Shown here one piece after another: positions 1-6,603 of a stretch of DNA of 7,329 nt; the stretch's first letter is position 1; the number at the start of each line of letters is the position of its first letter. The notes under the pieces were generated by a model. The model ran no database searches and had not been told where the DNA came from. It saw only the letters and a list, made by a program, of their open reading frames with translations. A program made the position numbers and the translations under genes. Source of the DNA: VRUB01 sp046758085 (lineage in GTDB: Bacteria > Pseudomonadota > Gammaproteobacteria > Acidiferrobacterales > SPGG2); contig JBHHZP010000167.1 in the NCBI GenBank assembly GCA_046758085.1, positions 1 to 7,329 on the forward strand, written 5' to 3'.

Positions 1-20
1 AGGGCACCCCGGACTCTGCG

Positions 21-47
21 CCCCGCATGGGTACTTCCCATGCGGGG
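21..47. repeat. Perfect 11-bp hairpin, possible terminator of an upstream gene
   Basis: Bases 21-31 (CCCCGCATGGG) pair perfectly with 37-47 (CCCATGCGGGG) around a 5-base loop (TACTT). The stem is followed on the plus strand by only TTCCCT, so it lacks the U-run of a classical intrinsic terminator on either strand. It could end a plus-strand transcript entering from the left or act as a stable RNA 3' end. What is seen is the stem; its role is inference. Confidence 0.5.
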
Positions 48-247
48 TTCCCTCGCTCGGCGCTTGTCTCAGACGGTCCGCGCAAGGGCCATTCCCTGGC
101 CCTGGCCCGGACGCACGGGTTCCCTCTCGTGCCCCTTCGGGCCTGGGCTTCGGCTGCGCCCCTCGCTCGGCTTGAGTAAGGGGGATGATAAACACCCCGC
201 GGTCCGCGCTCTTGGTGTGCACTCGGGGCTCGGCATGACCGACGGGC

Positions 248-281
248 GAAAAAACCAACAAAACACCGCCAGTTCGTGTTT
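248..281 (-). terminator. Weak candidate terminator after the phosphonopyruvate hydrolase gene
   Basis: Read on the minus strand, AAACAC and GTGTTT (plus positions 276-281 and 261-266) can form a 6-bp stem around a 9-base loop. It is followed by a U-rich tail ending in TTTTTTC at about 248-254. It lies about 46 bases beyond the stop of the enzyme gene, where the operon would be expected to end. The stem is short and AT-rich, so this is a tentative call. Confidence 0.3.
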
Positions 282-327
282 GGCCTCTGCCTTTTCTCCT
301 CGCTACTAGCTACCGCTCAATTACCAA

Positions 328-1200
328 TCACCGAAGAAACTTCTTCTCATTCTCCTTCATCTGCGGCACGCCCTGCAGCTCGAATATGCGCGTGACGGGT
401 ACAATGGTCTTGTCGACGTTCTGAATGCCGCCGTCCTTGCGGATCTGGCCGAACACCTGCTCCATCGCCGTGACTGCGGCACGGATGGCGTGGTTGCCAT
501 AGATCACCATCTTGATTTTGTTCAGGGCGATGATGTCTTTTTCGGTTAGCTGCGGGTAGGCGGTCGGGACGATCACAATCGGGATCTCGCGTTCCCATGT
601 GTTGACGAACTCGATAATCTCGTCGGGCGTTTTCGACTTGGAGTGGATCAGGATCGCATCGGCGCCGGCATCGGCATAGTGCTCGGCACGGCGTTTGGCC
701 TCTGCCTGCCCGCGACCGGCAATAAGCGCCTCCACGCGCGCGATGATCATAAAGTCAGGATCCTTGCGCGCGGCGACCGCAGCCTCGATCTTGCCTTCGA
801 ACTCCTCGACAGACAATAATTTCTGGCGGCCGCCCGCCAGCAGGCTGGTGTCCTTGGGGAATTTTTTGTCCTCTATTGCAATGGCCGCCATCCCCGCCGC
901 TTCGTATTTCTCCACTGTGTACATCACGTTGATTGCGTTACCGTAACCGGTGTCGACGTCTGCGACCACCGGGACGCTTACGGCGTCGTTAATAGCGTGC
1001 GCCATGTTGAGGTGCTGGGTCATCGAGATGAGGCTCGCGTCGGGGATACCGTACGCGGCCGAGAGTTCAAAACCGCTGGCCCAGATTCCGTGGAAGCCGG
1101 CGTGCTCGGCGAGTCTCGCACCGAGCGGGTTGTGCGCACCAATGATGTGGGTCAATGGCAGATCACGGAAATGTGATCGAAGCGTTGCGGCTTTGGGCAT
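328..1200 (-). CDS. pphA: Phosphonopyruvate hydrolase (PEP mutase/isocitrate lyase superfamily)
   Basis: This 290-residue enzyme is predicted to hydrolyse the C-P bond of 3-phosphonopyruvate to pyruvate and phosphate in the cytoplasm. The superfamily TIM-barrel landmarks are visible: Asp54 in GIPDA, the Mg-binding DVDTGYGN (Asp81, Asp83), Glu110 in IEDK, Arg155 in ARVEA and His186 in LIHSK. The gating loop reads EDKKFPKDTS. PEP mutases have Asn at the second-to-last position, whereas the characterised Variovorax phosphonopyruvate hydrolase has Thr there, and here it is Thr118. From memory, the stretch from the loop to the C-terminus (VPTAYPQLTE, YGNHAIRAAV, RKDGGI) also closely matches that hydrolase. 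The ATG at 1200 is chosen because an AAGGTGG ribosome binding site lies 5 bases upstream; a GTG at 1209 lies inside that site. It is the last gene of the cluster, 204 bases after livF. Alternatives are a PEP mutase-like lyase such as oxaloacetate or 2-methylisocitrate-type activity, which the loop makes less likely. Confidence 0.85.
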   Translation of the reverse strand: MPKAATLRSHFRDLPLTHIIGAHNPLGARLAEHAGFHGIWASGFELSAAYGIPDASLISMTQHLNMAHAINDAVSVPVVADVDTGYGNAINVMYTVEKYEAAGMAAIAIEDKKFPKDTSLLAGGRQKLLSVEEFEGKIEAAVAARKDPDFMIIARVEALIAGRGQAEAKRRAEHYADAGADAILIHSKSKTPDEIIEFVNTWEREIPIVIVPTAYPQLTEKDIIALNKIKMVIYGNHAIRAAVTAMEQVFGQIRKDGGIQNVDKTIVPVTRIFELQGVPQMKENEKKFLR

Positions 1201-1205
1201 ATATT

Positions 1206-1212
1206 CCACCTT
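1206..1212 (-). promoter_or_regulatory. Ribosome binding site that sets the hydrolase start
   Basis: AAGGTGG on the minus strand lies 5 bases before the ATG at 1200. It overlaps the in-frame GTG at 1207-1209, which argues against that GTG as the start and for a 290-residue rather than a 293-residue protein. Confidence 0.7.
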
Positions 1213-1404
1213 GTCTTACCGGGGGGATTATCAAGCGAAGTAACGAACTTGCTGGTTACGAGCGTACAGTGCGCGTCAGTAGCAAGTACGAAGTGCCGAG
1301 TATCAAGGAAAACGTCTAAATGTTTGTTACTTGCTACTTCGCACTTGCGACTTACTACCGTATAGGCTTGTACTGAGTTGGACGGTGGCGAAGCATCGCC
1401 GTGC
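1213..1404 (-). other. Intergenic leader between livF and the hydrolase gene, with a repeat cluster
   Basis: This gap contrasts with the 2-17 base spacings inside the transporter operon. It contains an exact 11-bp inverted repeat (1278-1288 with 1328-1338) and further related words up to about 1355. A GATAAT hexamer (minus strand, plus positions 1227-1232) sits 26 bases before the ATG and could be a -10 box, but I see no good -35 at 16-18 bases. A small stem (GGCGA/TCGCC, 1387-1400) lies just after the livF stop without a U-run. The gap may therefore give the hydrolase its own promoter or an RNA-processing site; this is inference. Confidence 0.4.
1278..1338. repeat. Inverted repeat, 11-bp perfect arms, 39-base spacer
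   Basis: AGTAGCAAGTA at 1278-1288 is the exact reverse complement of TACTTGCTACT at 1328-1338. The right arm continues into a degenerate direct repeat (ACTTGC at 1329 and again at 1343, followed by CGACTTACTAC). The left arm continues as CGAAGTGC, which matches the right side again after a shift. The pattern looks like a cluster of short AAGT/GCAAGT units in both orientations. No U-run follows on either strand, so it is not a classical terminator. Confidence 0.65.
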
Positions 1405-2295
1405 CTAGCCGCCGAGAAATAATCGCCCGACCGCTGGATTCTTGAGCAGCTCATCGCCGGTGCCCGCAATGGCGATCTGCCCATCGACTAATACATAGCC
1501 GATATCGGCGAACTCGAGCCCCTTCTTGGCGTTCTGCTCAACCATAATGATGGTTTTGCCCTCGGTATTCTGCAGGTCGTCGAGGATTTCGAACACCATA
1601 TCGATAAAACGTGGCTCAAGTCCTATGGAAGGCTCATCAACCAGTAACACCTCCGGTTCCATGACCAGTGCGCGCGAGATTTCCAGCAGCCTGCGCTCGC
1701 CACCAGATAGGACCCTAGCCGGGTTCGAGCGACGTTCTGCAAGACGGGGATATTTTTCGAAAATTTTCTCCGCCGCGTCCTTGGCCCGGACTGGCTTCTC
1801 CATCAGGTAACCGCCCATCCACAAATTCTCTTCAACCGTCATGCCGGGGAAGATTGACTTGTCCTGGAGGATATAGGCGATACCTGCCTGCTTGAGCTTT
1901 TGGCTTGCCGTGAGCCTGGTGACGTCGCGTTTTTCGTCGCCGTCGCCGATCGAGATTTGTCCACTGAAGATGTTGGTAAAGCCGAATATCGAGTGCAGGA
2001 TTGTCGATTTGCCGGCGCCGTTTGGGCCAATAAGACAGAGCGACTGTTGGCGCGCGACCTGCAGACTGAACGTGTGCAGGATTTCCATTTTGCCGTAGCC
2101 CGCGCGCAGATCGTCGATGACCACATAAGGCTTGTTGCCAGCCAACTTGGCGATTTCTTCTTTGCTGGGGCCCCGCTCCGCGATCTTCTGCGCTTCGCGG
2201 GTAACTTCGTCGACGGAAATAACAGTGTCGACGCCCCCCGTATGGTAACCACGGGCTTGCTTCTTACTCTTTACGCTGTTCCTATCCGCAGTCAT
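1405..2295 (-). CDS. livF: LivF-type branched-chain/polar amino acid ABC transporter ATPase
   Basis: This is the second ATPase subunit of the importer, powering substrate passage through LivH/LivM from the cytoplasmic face. In the 296-residue product the nucleotide-binding domain starts near residue 56. It shows Walker A GPNGAGKS (90-97), the Q-loop Gln144 in YILQD, the signature LSGGE (196-200), Walker B VLLVDE (216-221) and MVEQN, where Gln254 stands in the H-loop place, as is usual for LivF. It is about 55 residues longer at the N-terminus than the E. coli type (about 235 residues); the extra part is hydrophilic, with an Arg/Lys/Glu-rich stretch. The ATG at 2295 follows the livG stop by 17 bases. 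Its ribosome binding site is poor, so translation may be coupled to livG. A longer frame to 2409 would overlap livG and is unlikely. The substrate cannot be told from the ATPase. Confidence 0.9.
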   Translation of the reverse strand: MTADRNSVKSKKQARGYHTGGVDTVISVDEVTREAQKIAERGPSKEEIAKLAGNKPYVVIDDLRAGYGKMEILHTFSLQVARQQSLCLIGPNGAGKSTILHSIFGFTNIFSGQISIGDGDEKRDVTRLTASQKLKQAGIAYILQDKSIFPGMTVEENLWMGGYLMEKPVRAKDAAEKIFEKYPRLAERRSNPARVLSGGERRLLEISRALVMEPEVLLVDEPSIGLEPRFIDMVFEILDDLQNTEGKTIIMVEQNAKKGLEFADIGYVLVDGQIAIAGTGDELLKNPAVGRLFLGG

Positions 2296-2312
2296 TTGTA
2301 AGGCCCAGAAAG

Positions 2313-3080
2313 CTAGGCCCGACCTCCCAGGTAAGCGTCGATGACACGATGATCTTTCTGGATTTGTTCTGGCGGACCGTCTGCCAGCAGCTTGCCATTG
2401 GCAAGGCAATAGATGTGCTCCGCCAGATTCATAATCACGCGCATGTTGTGCTCGATCACGAAAAGCGTGATACCCATCTCCTCGTTGGCCCGCTTCAGGC
2501 GGTCGATCAAACCGTTGATCAGCGTTGGATTAATCCCCGCGGTCGGTTCGTCGAGTAAGAGTACCTCCGGCTCGTTCATCAACGCCATCGCGAACTCCAA
2601 CAGCTTTTGCTGGCCGAAGGAGAGATCGCCTGAGATCAAAAAACGCTTTTGGTACAGGCCCACGTAGTCAAGCAGCTCTTCCGCTCGCTCGGTCACCTCC
2701 GGCGGGTACTTGGAGAGCATGGTCCTATAGGTCTCGTGCCGGTGCGGTACCGAGATCAGCATGTTCTCCACACAATTCATCTTCGAGTAAATGCGCGTCT
2801 GCTGAAAGGTCCGCAGTAGACCCATGCGGGCAATTTGTGTAACACGCAGGTGGGAGATCTCTTTGCCCTGGAACTTGATCGAGCCGGCATCCAATGGATG
2901 ATAGCCGACGATCGAGTTAAACAATGTCGTCTTTCCGGAACCGTTCGGGCCAATCAAGCCGGTGATTCGGCCTTGCGGGACGTTGAGTGTAATTTCGTTA
3001 TTGGCAACTACGCCGCCAAACGTTTTGGTGACTCCCTGACACTCAATCAGCCCGTTCATGTGGCTGCTGATTGATGCCAT
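2313..3080 (-). CDS. livG: LivG-type branched-chain/polar amino acid ABC transporter ATPase
   Basis: This 255-residue ATPase pairs with LivF to drive the LivHM permease. It shows Walker A GPNGSGKT (44-51), a Q-loop in RTFQQTR (about 93-94), a signature of the LivG form LSFGQQK (153-159), Walker B VLLLDE (173-178), the D-loop region PTAGINP and the H-loop His211 in VIEHNM. The length is normal for LivG. The start at 3080 is 2 bases after the livM stop, with AGGAG inside the end of livM about 11 bases upstream. The second ATG at 3059 (Met8) is possible but has no ribosome binding site. The tight spacing shows co-translation with livM. Confidence 0.93.
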   Translation of the reverse strand: MASISSHMNGLIECQGVTKTFGGVVANNEITLNVPQGRITGLIGPNGSGKTTLFNSIVGYHPLDAGSIKFQGKEISHLRVTQIARMGLLRTFQQTRIYSKMNCVENMLISVPHRHETYRTMLSKYPPEVTERAEELLDYVGLYQKRFLISGDLSFGQQKLLEFAMALMNEPEVLLLDEPTAGINPTLINGLIDRLKRANEEMGITLFVIEHNMRVIMNLAEHIYCLANGKLLADGPPEQIQKDHRVIDAYLGGRA

Positions 3081-3082
3081 CG

Positions 3083-4132
3083 TTACTGCGTCTCCTGCTC
3101 TGCGGAGCGGTGTTCGTCGACTATGATGCCGAAGCGTTCCGGCCACTTCTCCTGGGCCCAGCCTAGAATGCCCTGCTGGAAGAAGACGATGTTGACGATG
3201 ATCAGGGCGCCGAGTGCGACCCATTGCCAACCGAGCATATAGGTCCAGGTCGTTTCTTTGATGACATGGAACAAGGTAGCGCCGAGGACAGGTCCCCATA
3301 TAGTGCCTTTGCCGCCGAGGAGCACCATTACCACCATGAAGATACCAAAGGTCACCGTGGGAAAGGCCACCTCTAACGGCTCGACGAAACCGATCATATT
3401 GCCAAAAAGAGCACCCGAAATGCCTAAGAAGAATGCCGCCACGGACCAGCCGATGGTCTTGTAGCGCAATGTATGGATGCCCATGCCTTCGGCCTTCTCC
3501 TCGTCGTCGCGGATGGCGTTAATGGCAAGGCCGAAACGCTGCGAGTAAAGCCATTTAAGGAATGCGAACGTGACGACGGCGGATACTAAACTGAGGTAAT
3601 AGAAGAGCCGCGCGCGCTCGTCGGGTTCGCCGGGATAGACCGGCAAGGCAATGCCGCCGCCAGCGCCAACCCATTCCCATGTTCCGACGAGCTCGCCAGC
3701 CGCCAATGCAACGCCCAGAGTGCCGATGGCGAAGTACGGGCCGCGCAGGCCGAACACGATCCGCCCGAAAATAATGGCAAATACCACGCAGCCGATGGCC
3801 GCTGCGCCGATACCGAGAGCCAGGCCGGTGAAATACTGCTCCGGTGTAAAATCGATCTTGATCGCGCCATAATGGGCGGTATACGACGCCACATCGTAAT
3901 ACAACCCAATCTGCACGATTGCGGAGATATACATGCCGGCACCGAAGAAGGCAATGTTGCCGAGTGAGTTATAGCCCATCTGCCCGCCCAGGGTATCCCA
4001 GGTGAGGGCGAACAGGATCATTATCCACAGCACGGCGAGCTGAAACATGAAGTTGGGGAACAGGAAGGGCGCGGCGATGCCCAGCAGGAGAATAGCGCCG
4101 TAGCCCGCGAGCGTTCTTCGGTTGGCGTTCAT
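3083..4132 (-). CDS. livM: LivM-type ABC transporter permease
   Basis: This is one half of the transmembrane channel of the importer, in the inner membrane. The 349-residue product begins with two hydrophobic helices (about 10-26 and 30-48), has several more between 60 and 320, and ends in a hydrophilic tail. The family coupling motif is clear at 200-219, with GLAINAIRDDEEKAEGMGI, the cytoplasmic loop that contacts the ATPases. The conserved LLGGKGTIWGPVLGA lies at 271-285. A loop of about 25 residues (78-100) between early helices is somewhat long and polar. The start codon overlaps the livH stop in an ATGA arrangement (4129-4132), which is typical of translational coupling. The longer open frame reaching 4609 overlaps livH and is not the gene. 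Confidence 0.93.
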   Translation of the reverse strand: MNANRRTLAGYGAILLLGIAAPFLFPNFMFQLAVLWIMILFALTWDTLGGQMGYNSLGNIAFFGAGMYISAIVQIGLYYDVASYTAHYGAIKIDFTPEQYFTGLALGIGAAAIGCVVFAIIFGRIVFGLRGPYFAIGTLGVALAAGELVGTWEWVGAGGGIALPVYPGEPDERARLFYYLSLVSAVVTFAFLKWLYSQRFGLAINAIRDDEEKAEGMGIHTLRYKTIGWSVAAFFLGISGALFGNMIGFVEPLEVAFPTVTFGIFMVVMVLLGGKGTIWGPVLGATLFHVIKETTWTYMLGWQWVALGALIIVNIVFFQQGILGWAQEKWPERFGIIVDEHRSAEQETQ

Positions 4133-5043
4133 ATCACAGCCTGCCGCTGCCGGCTTTGCTGAATCTGGCGCACGATCAACACAAGCACGAGCATGCTTAC
4201 CACCATTGCCTGCTGGAATTCGGCGCCGAGTACGAAACCCCCGAATTGTTCGACAACACCGAGTCCAAGACCAGCCGCAATAACACCCGGCAGGTTGCCC
4301 AACCCGGCCGCCGTGACGATGACGAAGCAGCGGATCGAGTAGGCCAGCCCAAAGAACGGCTGTATGACCCAGATCATCGAAATCAGCACACCGGCGGCAC
4401 CGCAAATCGCGGCATTCAGCGCATAGGTGAAGGCATAGACATTCTCGGTATCGATGCCCATGACTTTCGCAGCGCGCGGGTCCTGAGCCGTTGCCCGAAT
4501 CGCCTGGCCCATACGGCTGTATTTCATGAACGTGACGACGATAGCGGCCAGAATGGCCGTGAGGAAAAAGGCTATGAATTTGATATCGGCAACGGTGAGC
4601 AGGCCCCATGTGCGGGTTTCGAAACCGGATTCAGCGACCTGCACCTCCGGTCCGAACATCTGGTTCAATAATTGTTGTAGAACAATAGCCAGGCCAAAGG
4701 TCGCCAGCAGCGATGTGAACAGGTCCTTACCGACCAGCCGACTGATGATCAGGCGATAAATAATCCATCCGAACCCGAACATCAGGACAATAGCCACGGG
4801 CAGGCCAACTATAGGGTGGACCGCATAATCACCCATGTATTTTGGGTTCGACAGCGCCCAGGCGATGTACCCGCCCATCATGACGAAATCGCCCTGGGCG
4901 AGGTTCTTGACGTTCATGACCCCCCAAACCAACGCGAGCCCGTAGGCAGCCAGGGCAAAAATTCCGCCGATAAAGAGTCCATCGAGCAGCAACTGTATGT
5001 TCAGGACCGGCGCCTGGAACAGAATGGTTATGTTATCGAGCAT
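4129..5043 (-). CDS. livH: LivH-type ABC transporter permease
   Basis: This is the other half of the inner-membrane channel. The 304-residue product starts with an amphipathic segment. It then has helices at about 18-40 (LLLDGLFIGGIFALAAYGLA), 52-64, 78-100, 110-128, 155-172, 205-228, 235-262 and 277-293. The LivH coupling motif GQAIRATAQDPRAAKVMGI sits at 179-197. The early VWGVMNVKNLAQGDFVMMG is the conserved family segment. The ATG at 5043 has a weak, close AGGTAA (5047-5052), directly after the U-run of an intercistronic hairpin, so its translation may depend on how that hairpin is read through. The end overlaps livM by 4 bases. Confidence 0.94.
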   Translation of the reverse strand: MLDNITILFQAPVLNIQLLLDGLFIGGIFALAAYGLALVWGVMNVKNLAQGDFVMMGGYIAWALSNPKYMGDYAVHPIVGLPVAIVLMFGFGWIIYRLIISRLVGKDLFTSLLATFGLAIVLQQLLNQMFGPEVQVAESGFETRTWGLLTVADIKFIAFFLTAILAAIVVTFMKYSRMGQAIRATAQDPRAAKVMGIDTENVYAFTYALNAAICGAAGVLISMIWVIQPFFGLAYSIRCFVIVTAAGLGNLPGVIAAGLGLGVVEQFGGFVLGAEFQQAMVVSMLVLVLIVRQIQQSRQRQAVI

Positions 5044-5054
5044 GGTTTACCTAG

Positions 5055-5087
5055 AAAAAATGCCGCCCCCGCCCGAAGGCGGAGGCG
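5055..5087 (-). terminator. Intercistronic UUCG hairpin with U-run (partial terminator/attenuator)
   Basis: On the minus strand a 10-bp GC stem (plus 5078-5087 with 5064-5073, one G-T pair) closes a UUCG tetraloop, an exceptionally stable loop type. It is followed after three bases by TTTTTT (5055-5060). It lies 38 bases after the binding-protein stop and 11 bases before livH. The form is that of an intrinsic terminator. In this place it would let only part of the transcription pass to the permease genes and would protect the 3' end of the binding-protein mRNA. This arrangement is common for binding protein-dependent importers. Confidence 0.8.
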
Positions 5088-5125
5088 TACAGCTTCGGTG
5101 TTAACCAGTCACAATGCGTCAAGGA

Positions 5126-6361
5126 TCAGTACTTGACTTTACGCGGGTAGTCGACCGGGTGAGAGGCCCACTTGGAAGGTGCGACCACGTTCAATTTGCC
5201 CTTCTGGATCTGGCGAAGCACCATCGGCTTGGCAATATTGTTGCCGGCCTTCGAGAACTTGATGTTGCCGTAGAAGGTCTTGAGATTGGTCGCGGCAAGC
5301 GCTTTGCGGAGCTTGTCTCTGTCGAACGAGTTCGCACGTTCAAAGGCATCTTTCCAGACCATCACGGCTGCTGAGGCCTGGGCCGACTGATAAGGCACAT
5401 TCTTGTAGCCTTCATAGGTCTTCTTGAACAGTTTGTCATAGTCGGCCGCCGAACCGAACATCTTATCCTTGTAGCTCAAGGTCTCTGCCCACTGGGTCGG
5501 GCACAGAAAGCCCTCGGTCGCCTTACCGAATTTATCGATGACCTTCGCGGCTTCGCAGTGGGTGAGCCCGATCATCGGGACCTGGACCCGCATCTCCTTG
5601 ATCTGGCGCGCTGCTGTTGCCGCACCCTTCGAGTGTCCCGATACCAGCAGCAGATCCGGCTTAAGCGCCTTGACCTTGGTCAGCGTCGCCGAAATATCGG
5701 CGAGGTCACGCGGCATCTTGTCGTCGATGACGACCTTCATGCCGTACTTCGAGAGATCGTCGATCACGCCCGCACGCACGTCCAAGGAGAACGGGTCGTT
5801 CTCGAACACAAGCGCCGCTTTAAGACTCTCCGGTTTTCTGCCCTCCTTCTTGGCGAGCTCAGCCGCCAATGCAATGGCACTGGCGAGATACTGCTCGGAG
5901 GTCGAGATAACGCAGAACAGGTACTTGTAGCCCTGGGTGAACAGCGAGCGCGAAGCGCCTTCTGCCTCGACCATCGGGATCTTGTACTTCTCGGTCACCG
6001 GTGCGGCGGCCTTGGTCGTCGCCGAGCTATAGGGGCCGAGCATGTACTGGATGCCGTCCTGCTTGATCAATCGCTCCAGCAACTGTGCCGTACGTGCCGG
6101 TGTCGACTCATCGTCGTAGTACTTGATCTTGAGCTTATATGACTTGCCACCGACCTTGACCCCACCTGTCTCATTGATCACCTTGACGGCGAGGTTGTAC
6201 CCGTTGGAGGCATGGATGCCGTTCGTTGAGTACTTGCCCGTGAATGAGATGGCTGAGCCGAGGATGATGGTGTCGCCTTCGACCTTAGCGCTTGCCGAAC
6301 CGGCGGTGAAGATCAGGGCGCTGGCGGTCAATGCCAACAGAGATTTCGTGATCTTGAACAT
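5126..6361 (-). CDS. Periplasmic substrate-binding protein of the Liv/HAAT ABC transporter
   Basis: This 411-residue protein captures the substrate in the periplasm and delivers it to LivHM. Residues 1-25 form a signal peptide (Lys4/Lys6, a Leu/Ala core, cleavage likely after GSASA before KVEGD). The mature part has the type I periplasmic fold of the Peripla_BP_6 family. It opens with IILGSAISFTGKYSTNG (32-48), followed by the LLERLIKQDGIQYMLGPYSS segment (94-113), where ligand-contacting Ser/Thr normally sit, and the hinge and second lobe around ALVFENDPFS (183-192). There is no lipobox Cys. The mature protein has three cysteines (150, 269, 287). The ATG at 6361 is chosen because GGAGGGG lies just upstream and the signal peptide starts there; the open frame up to 6769 has no such features. 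It is the first gene of the operon. The family binds branched-chain or other amino acids, amides and aromatic acids. The linked hydrolase suggests a phosphonate ligand here, but the sequence does not prove it. Confidence 0.92.
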   Translation of the reverse strand: MFKITKSLLALTASALIFTAGSASAKVEGDTIILGSAISFTGKYSTNGIHASNGYNLAVKVINETGGVKVGGKSYKLKIKYYDDESTPARTAQLLERLIKQDGIQYMLGPYSSATTKAAAPVTEKYKIPMVEAEGASRSLFTQGYKYLFCVISTSEQYLASAIALAAELAKKEGRKPESLKAALVFENDPFSLDVRAGVIDDLSKYGMKVVIDDKMPRDLADISATLTKVKALKPDLLLVSGHSKGAATAARQIKEMRVQVPMIGLTHCEAAKVIDKFGKATEGFLCPTQWAETLSYKDKMFGSAADYDKLFKKTYEGYKNVPYQSAQASAAVMVWKDAFERANSFDRDKLRKALAATNLKTFYGNIKFSKAGNNIAKPMVLRQIQKGKLNVVAPSKWASHPVDYPRKVKY

Positions 6362-6365
6362 GTTT

Positions 6366-6372
6366 CCCCTCC
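6366..6372 (-). promoter_or_regulatory. Strong ribosome binding site of the binding-protein gene
   Basis: GGAGGGG on the minus strand lies 4 bases before the ATG (the GGAGG core 6 bases before). It fixes the start at 6361 and is the strongest such site in the operon, fitting the high protein level needed for a periplasmic binding protein. Confidence 0.8.
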
Positions 6373-6603
6373 ATTTCTCAGAGTTACTACTAGGCCGCCT
6401 TCCTGTTTGCGAATGAGCAGTGTCCTTTTCGTTGTCCAGCCCATGAGCGCTGCGGGCGGTACCGCAGGACCTACGCCGGTACGTGCTTCCAGAAGGCTGC
6501 GCGGACAGGCATTCTGACACGCCAAAACGGCACTGGGCAAGCCTTGAGTGGCCTCGTCGTGGTGTTTTCGCACAGTGAGTCCCCAAGGCAGTAGGCGCAC
6601 ATG

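Larger units (their letters stand above)
1..327. other. Gene-free, hairpin-rich left edge
   Basis: I see no convincing gene here. Besides the 21-47 hairpin there is a perfect 7-bp hairpin at 85-103 (AGGGCCA, loop TTCCC, TGGCCCT) and a 7-bp hairpin with one G-T pair at 113-132. The word GGGTTCCCT occurs at 45-53 and 117-125, CCTCGCTCGGC at 51-61 and 161-171, and CGGTCCGCGC at 74-83 and 200-209. An 89-codon open frame at 40-309 is low complexity in Gly/Arg/Pro/Leu/Ser, has no recognisable domain and is best read as chance. The right part (about 245-327) is the 3' trailer of the minus-strand enzyme gene. Confidence 0.5.

Noticed and set aside
40..309. 89-codon plus-strand open frame
   Set aside because: The product is low complexity, lies over hairpins and repeats, has no ribosome binding site and resembles nothing recognisable.
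1278..1355. CRISPR-like repeats
   Set aside because: The units are short, degenerate and in both orientations, with no regular spacers and no cas genes.
1525..1550. Loss of the H-loop histidine in LivF (Gln254 in MVEQN)
   Set aside because: Gln at this place is normal for LivF-type ATPases, so it is not evidence of a degenerate protein.
2295..2409. Longer LivF start at 2409
   Set aside because: It would overlap livG by almost 100 bases and adds a Cys/Arg/Ser-rich stretch that is the livG region read in another frame.
4156..4671. 171-codon plus-strand open frame antisense to livH
   Set aside because: It is a shadow of the real livH frame; its product is polar and unlike any family.
5558..6142. 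194-codon plus-strand open frame antisense to the binding-protein gene
   Set aside because: It is a codon-bias shadow of the real gene, with an Arg/Leu-rich product and no domain.
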